A stretch of DNA of 64,000 nt, taken from NCBI GenBank assembly GCA_036250225.1, contig JAPZLL010000017.1, forward strand, positions 186,001 through 250,000, given 5' to 3'. This stretch comes from Cercophora sp. LCS_1 (lineage: Eukaryota; Ascomycota; Sordariomycetes; Sordariales; Lasiosphaeriaceae). The notes below the pieces were generated by a model. The model had not been told where the DNA came from. It did no database searches and was given only the letters and a program-made list of their open reading frames with translations. This document shows positions 56,400-64,000 of the stretch, in pieces. Numbering within the stretch: the stretch's first letter is position 1; the number at the start of each line of letters is the position of its first letter. A program made the position numbers and the translations under genes.

Positions 56400-57160
56400 G
56401 GGGTGCCCCAGGAAAAAAGAGCCATCACGTGCAATCCCGCATTCCGCGAATGGATGGGCCCCTGCAACCAGGCCGGAGCAGCCCCACAAACGTCGACCTT
56501 GGGCAGCTTAGATGCATCAATGAGCTGCTTGACCTGGGGCCGCCACTCACTATTGCCGTGGGCGACAAAGGCCTCCTCGAAGTCGATGACGACCTGGCTG
56601 TCGACCTCGTCCCGCATGTCAAGCGTCAGGCCTTTGTAGTGCATATGCTTGACACCGGCGACTTCGAGGAACATACGGCCACGCACGATGAGCCTCTGCC
56701 GGAGCGCGCCCCCGGCATAGCACAGCGCGTATACCCCGAGCGACGTTATGTCACACTCGCCGTCGAAACGCGTAATCTCAAAGAGCCGGCTCACAGGACC
56801 AATGCACTTGCCATCAAAGTCGATGTACACGCAGTGCAGCGTGACGGGCGTCTGCTCAGAATCTTGGGCCGCATCTCCGTGTCCACAAAATCGACCAGAC
56901 AATGCAGCTGTTCGTATGCAACGGCTGACGTCGTGAGCTCATCTTTATTCTTATCGTCGGCGCCGCCCTCTTACACTAGTGGATTGGTAGAGGTAACTCC
57001 CGGTCACAACAGTGTTGTCATGGCCAAAAATGGCCTTGAGCTCGCTGAACTTTCGTCGAATGTGCTCCTCGTAGTAGACGAGAAACTTGAAGGGGCTCAT
57101 CGCGACGGCCGGGTCGCCATCATAGACAAGTTTTGTCGTGGCTGTTGACGCCTGCTTACA
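56400..57160 (-). pseudogene. truncated DUF7025 (AAA-ATPase N-terminal domain) relic
   Basis: On the minus strand from about 57155: TTKLVYDGDPAVAMSPFKFL and ELKAIFGHDNTVVTGSYLYQ, then a GTAAGA...CGTCAG intron, then YEQLHCLVDFVDTEMRPKI. At that point the frame shifts and the text continues as LHCVYIDFDGKCIGPVSRLF, FDGECDITSLGVYALCY, MFLEVAGVKHMHYKGLTLDM and DEVDSQVVIDFEEAF. These are the DUF7025 blocks that precede an AAA ATPase in a large fungal family. The segment usually between RPKI and the CVYIDFDG block is missing, and no Walker motifs follow. It is a truncated, internally deleted gene that runs into the HNH gene. Confidence 0.7.
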
Positions 57161-58786
57161 ACATAGCTCAATAAGGCTCTTTGAACACTACTTGGAGTAA
57201 TAACGACAGCTAAATTTGGGTAAGTTGAGCTGGCGCGTTGTTTTGTCAGCGGTTGGTGAACATAGGTTGCCGGCTTTCGGTGATGGTGGGGAAAAACTTG
57301 TCACTCGTTGTTGGAGTTGAGCCGTGAGACCACGGAAACAACCGATTATCCTTGTCCGCTCACCCTCTCACCCCCTCCAGCGTTGGAATTGCAGTGTATT
57401 AGCCATTGTCTAGTACAATTACGCGCGGGGTCCCCTCCGGTGTGCTGCAGCTTGCAGAAGGCCCACTCTTCGGTAAGCCCGGCTTTCCCTTTAGGAAGAA
57501 CATCGCCCAAGCCACCTTGGGATTGGAAGTAGACCTACCGATGCCCTTCGAAAAGATCTAACACATTAGATGGTGAAATCGAATCGATACTTGGATCCCC
57601 GGCCATGTCTCACAACCGCTGCCAGAAGTATTTAGAGCGAACGACACCGGATCATAACATGTATATTTCACAAAAGCGCAATTTTAATCCTAGAATTCTC
57701 GGTAAAGAGTGTCCTAAAGGCTCGAGAAGCTTCGAAGACATTGAAGTTTTGTCCACATGGGTAGCACTAACTCGGGCCTGCCTCTTTCTTTACTTCATGC
57801 CGCGCAAGTCGAAATCAAGCTTCCATTCAGCCAATTGTCTGGGGGCATCTCTCTCCTGTGTCCTCAAGTTGCTAAGTCCCTCCGAAACGCACACCTACTT
57901 TGAAGTCTATTTTGGAATCTTATTACATTATTAGGGGATCCTCGCCTCCCGCCACCGGCCCCCAGTCCCGCGACTTGGCCATGAAGCTGAACAGTTTCAA
58001 TCTTCGAAGTTGCTAACTGATGCTCTCCTGGGCAATCCCACCTGCAAAATCTGCCTCTTACTTTCGCTACGGTCCCTCCAGAAAAGGGTTTTCAAGCACC
58101 ACTACTTGCCGACCTTTGTTAGACGAGTCGTCTGCTCAACTTGGGAGGATTTCTCATCCGCGAAGCAGGTCACCTCAGAAGGGCGGTGCGTTAGCAGGAA
58201 GATACCTCTGGAGGCAGTAGCATTTAGCGAGAGTTGCCTTTATAGCAGGGCGCCTCACATCGCGGGGACAGTGGGACTTAGTGAGAGATTGTCTCAGAGG
58301 CAGTAGGGGGGACTTAACGAGAAGCCGCTCAGTAGGAGCGTGCCTCACATAGCCAGAGGTAGTAGGTCTTGGTAATGGAAGGGATCACCTCAGCGGGAGG
58401 TCGCCTCGGCAGGAGGTCGTCTCAATGAGAGGGCGCCTAATAGCCGGAGGCAGTAGGTCTTGGTAAGAGATCGCCTCAGCCAGAGCCAAGAGGTGGGAGG
58501 AGTCACCTCAGCGGGAGGTTGTCTCAGCAAGAGGGCGCCTCAACAAGAGGTTGCCCCAATACGACGGGGGGGCCCGCCTCATAGCCGGAGGCAGTGGGTC
58601 TTCACACTTTCAACCACCTTGTGCGCACCGAACAGACATCCCATTGTGTAAGTCTAGTCTGTGCCTGCTTCCAGTGCAACGAACCACGCTCGACTCTCAA
58701 AACATTATCCTCATGTGCATCGCGCACCCAACCCACCGACACTCTAGAGATGCCTTAATGATACCTTGCCACACTCGATAAGGTAC
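57161..58786. other. intergenic region with a minisatellite
   Basis: 1.6 kb with no supported gene. An open frame at 57605-57934 (109 codons) has no domain. The second half is dominated by the degenerate repeat annotated separately. Confidence 0.4.
58130..58605 (+). repeat. degenerate minisatellite, copy B
   Basis: About 475 bp of imperfect units related to AGGTCGCCTCAGCAGG, e.g. GGTCGCCTCGGCAGGAGG, GTCGTCTCAATGAGAGG, GGTTGTCTCAGCAAGAGG, interleaved with a longer phrase AGCCGGAGGCAGTAGGTCTT that recurs near 58442 and 58575 and, more diverged, near 58340. Homologous to copy A at 54.35 kb. Confidence 0.8.
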
Positions 58787-59625
58787 TCAGACCGCCGCGT
58801 TCTCTGCCGCCTTTGCAGATGCTTTCGCCTTCTTCCTCAGCTGGAACCCCACCTGCTTCGCCGGCCTCTCTTCGTGTTTGGTGTCCAGCCATTTCCTACA
58901 CGGGCGGCAGCGCCTTGCTTCTCCATAGAAGAAGAAAGTTGCCTCCCCTTCCTTAGCCAGACAGTTGGGGTTCTTGCAGCCGTCCTTCGCGCCAGGCAGA
59001 TCCGCCCCGACCATAGCAGCCTTCAACAAGCCAGCCCTCTTCGCCCCGTTCAAGATGTCCTTCTCGGTTCTGTCAGCACCACCGTGTTTGTTCTGCCAGC
59101 TGACGCAAGGCGCGCAGCGTCTCTGGTCTCCCAAGTAGTAGAGCCGAGTGCCCTGCGATTTGGCCTCCTCCTTCGTCAGTCTGCAAGCGTGGTTTCGACA
59201 GCCTTGCTTCGCGTCCGGCTCCATTAGTGCTCCCTTCTGCGCGTGGCTCTCTCAACCTCATCTTCCAGACGATCGGCGCCATCGTGTCTCTTGCGCCCGG
59301 TTGTGGCAGCCCATGCACCACCTGTCCCCGCCGAAGGATATCATAAGCATTTGTAGAGTCTTTGCTTCCTCTTCCGTCAACTTGCAAGCGGGGTTAGGAC
59401 AACCCATCTCCGCGTCTGGTGCTACCTGTCTCTCGAGGAAGCGGAGACGCTCCTCTGCGACATCCCGAGCTCTCCCGCCGCGGCCGAGGGACAGATATCC
59501 GTAGCAGGGCGGGCACCTCTGGAACACCCCCCACCGTGTGAGATACTCGTTGTTGGGTAGGATGATCATGCAAGCTGGGTTTTGGCACTGAGACCCGGCG
59601 TCGAGGAGGACGGGATTGTTTCCCT
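58787..59625 (-). pseudogene. multi-module Cys4 zinc-binding protein gene with compensating frameshifts
   Basis: The minus strand encodes four copies of one small module, C-x4-C, a spacer, then C-x2-C: CQNPACMIILPNN with RCPPC; CPNPACKLTEEEA with WCMGC; CRNHACRLTKEEA with RRCAPCVSW; CKNPNCLAKEGEA with RRCRPCRKW. Between modules 2 and 3 (about 59224-59290) the frame shifts by one base and shifts back: the middle stretch HDGADRLEDEVERATRRRE is coding-like and parallels the linker HGGADRTEKDILNGAKRA of the next module, but it lies in another frame. Unless this is an assembly error, the gene is broken. The 5' part is lost in AT-rich DNA; a GACAGCAG acceptor-like site lies at about 59626. The C-terminus is Lys/Ala-rich. 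The module resembles a treble-clef or GATA-like zinc knot but I cannot name a family. Confidence 0.6.
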
Positions 59626-59626
59626 T

Positions 59627-60455
59627 GCTGCTGTCAGTCTCAGGTCATGACAATGATACCCGTTAAAAGAAGGGCTTGGTTCGATTATCAGAGGCATTGA
59701 AGAATATTCCACAGGCATTGAAATCTATTTTTTTGATGTTGGGTAATTATATTCATGCCTGTTAGGAAACACGCCTGCCAACTAATATTATTTGTAACGG
59801 CATTCAGCTATTTTCATTACGCACATTTCATGCACACCAATGCCTTACTTTGTTCTCTCTAGGTGTAAGTAAAATTCTGTAATAACAAATTCATATCAAT
59901 TGATCATAGCCATAGTCATCACCTGTTTGCGAGATGTCACTCTTCATATCCAACATGCAATGATGCATGCAGATGGAGTGACCATGTAGCTTCTCTACTG
60001 GAGAATGTAATAATATGCAGGCATAGTTCCTTTGAAATCACTGCTAATTCTAATTCACTGACGTCAGCGCCGTAATTGAAGACACATCAGGAACCATTTC
60101 CCACCCCCTCAACGACAAAACGCAGGCGCAACCAAAATCGGAGATGGGGGGTTAATGACAAAAACAGCCATACAATATACTTGACTATCCTACTATATTT
60201 GTATTCAATTCGTGGGCCTGTTTGTCAATAGGCAGAAAGATAATGCATTGATACCCGAGGAATATTATTTGACGCCTTGGAGTATTGAGAGAATCCCTCT
60301 TTCTAAAATGGCATGCCCTCCTAATTTGTGAGGATGCAGTTTCCGTTGAAGGCTTGAATTTCTAATAACACTTGTAACACTGATAGCCCTGACATTCCCG
60401 TCAACTCAGCTCTGAATACTCATCTAAAGCCCACCAGGTCTCCGCTGCCTGGGAC
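59627..60455. other. AT-rich island between two facing relics
   Basis: About 0.8 kb, clearly more AT-rich than its flanks, with TAATATTATTTG, TACTATATTTGTATTC and similar text and no coding signal. Likely mutated repeat DNA. Confidence 0.55.
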
Positions 60456-60459
60456 AGTA

Positions 60460-62000
60460 CAGCGGGATGTTTGTGCCGGGTCTCCCAGAGCTCCGGGACC
60501 CCTCTCTCAACCTCGCATGGAGCGACCGGCAGCAAGGTTTGTCGCCCAACAAAGAGATCGCATCACAGCCCTGTTGCGAGTGTGGAAGCGCGGGGAGAAG
60601 CTATCCCGCCGATTCAACTGGCCCGTTTGGCCATCGGCTTTGCGTGAAGCACAAGTTCGCTCGAGTCTGTCAGGCACCGTGATGGATTGCGCGTGGGATC
60701 TACACCCAATGGCATGTCCCAAGGGAATCAAGACTTCGCCTCCTTGGGTTAGAAGACACGTCAAGCTGTTGCCCATGTGTTCCTCAGTTGAGACACTTGC
60801 GGACCAAGGGCCTGCCGGGGGCTCTGAGGACCACGGCGGCGGTGGAAACTGCGGCTTACAGGGGGTGGCGGACGCTCGAGTTCTATCAGGCCAAGCCAGT
60901 AAGCCTGAAGAGGCAGGAAGCAGCGGGCTTCCATGGTCCTGGTTCCGAGAGACGATGCGACCATTGTTACTTCTGGGCGGCGGTGAGCCATGGATCAAAA
61001 AGTGGCGCTGTGACTGAAGATGCAAGAATTACAATGGATCCCTGTTTTCCAAAAACAAGGCCATAGTGTGGACAAAGTGACAACCCAAGACATCTCGCAC
61101 ACGGGGCGCAAAGAAGCTCAAGGTTGCCGACCTGACTTGCGACCAAGAGGACAGTGGGGACGCCGAGGTCTTTGGTAGTGACGACGCCGCCGGGCAACCT
61201 ACCGAGCTCGAGGAACACCGGGCTCTCCTTCGCGAAGAGGAGCAATACCTTCGTTCAACCGACCCGTGGTACATTGGCCCTGACGAGGTTCCCAGGGGAT
61301 GACGATATCCTGACCGAACCCCTGGGCGAGGATAGCAACGTCGACTTCGATGATGACCATCCCCCCGTCGAGGACGTTTCCGATCGCTACATCGACGCAA
61401 CCTCGGCCGGGGCGAGAGCAGACATTGCACGGTTTGAAGACAGGCTTCGCAGGCTTCTTGGCTCAATCAAGGCGCGATGCCAGGAGATGTAGAGGGAGAG
61501 CGGCTTCGCGAAATAATACGCCGACTTCTGGGGCAATCTCGGCCCAGCCTTGAAGCCAATGATAGGCACTTCTTTCATCACCTTCATCTGAGCAGACCCT
61601 GACAAACTCGCCGACCGCTTCTTGTCCGGAGTTTCGATGCAGGCAAGGGCGGTGCTTGGCCGAGAGCTTGTGTCATTCGAGGACTTGAGCTCCCTTCCCC
61701 GCCTACCGACCAGCTGCACAGACTGGGAATGCTATTTGCACACCGCGCTGAGGCCGTTGAATCGAGGAGAGAGCTCAGGCTACGGCGCCTTGCCAGTCAG
61801 CGGCTCCGTCCAAGAGGCTGGCGCCTACGTCGGCTTCAGCGCCGACACTGGTGCAGGCCTTCGGCACACGGAACGGGGCACACCGCCTCAGGTTCCAGGG
61901 GGCAGTCGACTCCTCACGAGTCAATCGCCACTACGCTTTCATGGGAAAATAATTGCTTGGTTCTCACGCGACCGACCCGATCCGAGGACCAGCGGCAGGG
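60460..62000 (+). pseudogene. degraded coding relic with Cys motifs, acidic middle and GIY-YIG-like end
   Basis: Coding-like text persists in changing frames: PCCECGSAGR (about 60570); SERRCDHCYFW (about 60950), like the RRC-x2-CxxW ends of the facing gene; AKKLKVADLTCDQEDSGDAE with LEEHRALLREEEQYLRSTDP; then after a frame change near 61290, DDDILTEPLGEDSNVDFDDD and RADIARFEDRLRRLLGSIKA. From there one frame is interrupted only by TAG 61490, TAA 61514 and TGA 61589, then continues as LSGVSMQARAVLGRELVSFE and GAYVGFSADTGAGLRHTERG. The last phrase recalls the YVG...G...R core of GIY-YIG nucleases, though weakly. All three stops sit where CAG, CAA and CGA would fit, i.e. C-to-T changes. Confidence 0.5.
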
Positions 62001-62116
62001 ACGTGTTGGTCTTTTTTTTTGGAAGGCGGTGTAAACTGCGATTCGCATGTTTGGGTTTCAAGGTTAGGGATTGGGTGCCGGTCGACATGCATACGCCACT
62101 GTTTAGGGCCGATCCT

Positions 62117-62230
62117 CACTGCATTTTTTCACTTGGAGGAAGGGGTGAAGTGGGGTGAAAGACGTCTCTGAGTGAACGGGTGTCTTGTCCGTCACAACTC
62201 TCATCAAAGCCGCGGCGTACTTGGTTCCAT
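62117..62230 (+). repeat. CACTGCAATTT-family repeat, copy at 62.1 kb
   Basis: Begins CACTGCATTTTTTCACTTGG, then GAGGAAGGGGTGAAGTGGGG, GTGAAAGACGTCTCTGAGTG, TTGTCCGTCAC and TCATCAAAGCC. It aligns end to end with the copy at 62646. Confidence 0.75.
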
Positions 62231-62434
62231 GTCGAGGAACGTGAAATTAAATTGAAGCATTAAAGCTCCTCTAAAAGATAGACGAGTAAGCTAAAGTAAT
62301 TCTAGTATGGGATAGTTCGCTGTTCTGTGGGCTCGCCGGGCGGAGACCCACTTTTGCTAGGGCATTCTGTTGTGGGAGGTGTCACGCGGTCCCTGTTACA
62401 GTCAAGTCTGCACATAAGCATCAGAGGTATAACG

Positions 62435-62620
62435 ATAATCTGGCTATACCGGTCAAAATGGCCGTTCCTGACCGAATTTGTATGACACATAAGCATATCT
62501 TCCGCATTGGCATTATCGTCGAATTTTTGGCTTAGTCGGGGCAGGAGCCACAGGGTTAGGGTTATATATGCATTCACCTTGAGCATAATCTGGGTTTAAC
62601 GATCAAAATGGCCGTTCCCA
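62435..62620 (+). repeat. 45-bp direct repeat, 150 bp apart
   Basis: ATAATCTGG with TCAAAATGGCCGTTCC about 18 bp later occurs at 62435-62468 and again at 62585-62618, offset exactly 150 bp. CACATAAGCAT flanks it at 62411 and 62486, and its reverse complement ATGCTTATGTG occurs at 62626. Confidence 0.8.
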
Positions 62621-62645
62621 AGCTGATGCTTATGTGACGCGAAAT

Positions 62646-62765
62646 CACTGCAATTTACACATCGCAAGAGGGGATGTTGGAGGGTGAAAAACACCTCTGA
62701 TTGAGCAGCTTCTCATGCCGTCCGCCTCACTTCTTTGATCAAAGCCTTGGCAGGAGCTTTATCTC
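62646..62765 (+). repeat. CACTGCAATTT-family repeat, copy at 62.6 kb
   Basis: CACTGCAATTTACACATCGC, then AAGAGGGGATGTTGGAGGGT, GAAAAACACCTCTGATTGAG and CGTCCGCCTCACTTCTTTGA. The last 20 bases recur exactly, inverted, at 63.68 kb. Confidence 0.8.
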
Positions 62766-63599
62766 ACTTCACAGAGTCCGGGTGTGACACAATGGTGCCA
62801 CTGTCCCATCAAGTGCTCGACCAAAGACATTGTGTAGCAAAAAAAGCTCGAGACATATTCATCTGAAAAGAAGGAGTTCGCTCAACACTCCGAGGCATCA
62901 AATAATACTCAAGAGGCCTACAAATTTATACAGGCAATGAAGGCACTGTCCACATGCATGTTAGTAGATTTTGATGCCTCAACCCATTTTAAAAGGGCCT
63001 ATCTATATTATCCTCAGCGCTACAAATGTTTTTGGGATCTCTATCTGTGAATAAATCAGCTCTCAGGCTATTTCCAGCGACATAGTCGGATTTGATGCAC
63101 GCATGGTTTTGTGGCGACGAGGACTGGCTCTGGCTAAGTCTGGGGGTGTCGTCTGCGTCGGAGCCTTCATCATCTGGCTGGAGACGCGACGGGGCCGTAG
63201 GGCTCTTTCGTTCTGTTACTGGGCGCCAGACGAGTCCAAGGCTGCCCAAATCAAGTTGGGCGACACACTGTTGCGAGCCATGGAGTTGGACCCTGACTGG
63301 GCCGGGCATTAAAGTCGAGGTTGGGTCGTCGGATGGGCAGGTGCACCAGGAGTGAGAGGGGCAGGCGTGAGACCAGCATCCAGAACAGAGAAACGTAGAG
63401 AGGCGAACTCAGGCTGAGAGATGGGGAGAGTAAACCACAACATAGACGGGTGGTGGCGTAGCAGACAATTCTGCACAGCTGGTCCAGACCGAGTATAGGG
63501 TGACTCCTTCCGCCTGATGCACGGGAGTATCCCTCCGAGTTTCATGGTGAGCGATTCTATGGCGCCCAGGCCTTTGCAACCACCAAACTCTCCATCGCC
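62766..63599. other. intergenic DNA, no supported gene
   Basis: A plus-strand frame (63103-63312) ends ESKAAQIKLGDTLLRAMELD and looks mildly protein-like but is short and has no domain. Nothing else is seen. Confidence 0.35.
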
Positions 63600-63768
63600 T
63601 CTGTCGGTTTTTAAATTGCAGTGAAAATGATATTACACAACTCTGATTGGCAGCGCGGGGAAATTTGGCCCAGGGGTCAAAGAAGTGAGGCGGACGACCA
63701 ACAAGCCATCCACTCAGAGGCATCGTCGACCCTCCAACGCCTCCCCTCTCAACGTTGAAGTGGCAGTG
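63600..63768 (-). repeat. CACTGCAATTT-family repeat, inverted copies
   Basis: On the minus strand a full copy starts at 63768 (CACTGCCACTTCAACGTTGA, GAGGGGAGGCGTTGGAGGGT, CCTCTGAGTGG, CGTCCGCCTCACTTCTTTGA). A second head starts at 63623 (CACTGCAATTTAAAAACCGA, CAGAGGCGATGGAGAG), 145 bp further on. Confidence 0.8.
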
Positions 63769-64000
63769 TCAACAGTTTTTTGTTTTTGCGCTACCGTCGG
63801 TACCTTATACCATTTTTATCACTGGGACACACAAACCTCCGATTTCCGTCAACTCGCCCTGACTTCACGGGATGAGGTGGGAGGCTCACCCAGGGTACCT
63901 AGATGATTCAGCATGTCTCGCTTCCTTCCAGTCCTACTTCAAAGTTAAAATGTGGTGAAAAGGCTTCGATAAAATACCCTCAAAACATTTATCGCCATGG

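Noticed and set aside
58130..58605. CRISPR-like array
   Set aside because: Units are irregular, lack unique spacers of constant length and the host is eukaryotic; it is a degenerate minisatellite.

Overview
This window looks like nuclear DNA of a filamentous ascomycete, most likely a Sordariomycete close to Sordariales/Chaetomiaceae (inference). Genes are split by short GT-AG introns, mostly 44-70 bp, with CTRAY branch points. The gene set (HET-domain protein, AA9 LPMO, CE15 glucuronoyl esterase, Swc3, Spt5, UPF0590) is typical of plant-biomass-degrading moulds. No tRNA, rRNA or CRISPR array was seen. Gene models were assembled by hand from reading frames, splice signals and family resemblance.

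From 0 to 31 kb the window is mostly conserved single-copy genes: a tectonin-like beta-propeller protein, a large unknown protein, a PBDC1/Ypl225w homologue (eEF1A chaperone family), a full-length ABCB transporter resembling the a-factor exporter Ste6, an SGNH hydrolase, a small Cys-rich protein, SPT5, SWC3 (SWR1 complex), an ABHD12-like hydrolase, a membrane protein with a PPxY motif, N-myristoyltransferase, and an alpha/beta hydrolase whose start codon appears to be created by splicing.

From 31 to 51 kb, environment-facing genes mix with housekeeping genes: a secreted LysM + hevein-domain protein with a long Thr/Val repeat tail, a HET-domain protein, an RBR E3 ubiquitin ligase, a UPF0590/DUF1769 protein and an MFS transporter with an 18-nt last coding exon. 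A divergent pair follows, a CE15 glucuronoyl esterase and an AA9 LPMO, both acting on lignocellulose.

From 51 to 64 kb the window turns into an accessory, decaying region. It holds an ankyrin protein with a fungal STAND-type N-terminal domain, an HNH nuclease abutting a truncated DUF7025 AAA-ATPase relic (a second small relic lies 6 kb away), AT-rich islands, a degenerate minisatellite present at two sites, a broken multi-zinc-module gene, and a facing coding relic with three in-frame stops that all look like C-to-T changes. A previously unnamed repeat beginning CACTGCAATTT occurs as several diverged copies at 62-63.8 kb and again at 13 kb. This tail of the window is the most novel part.
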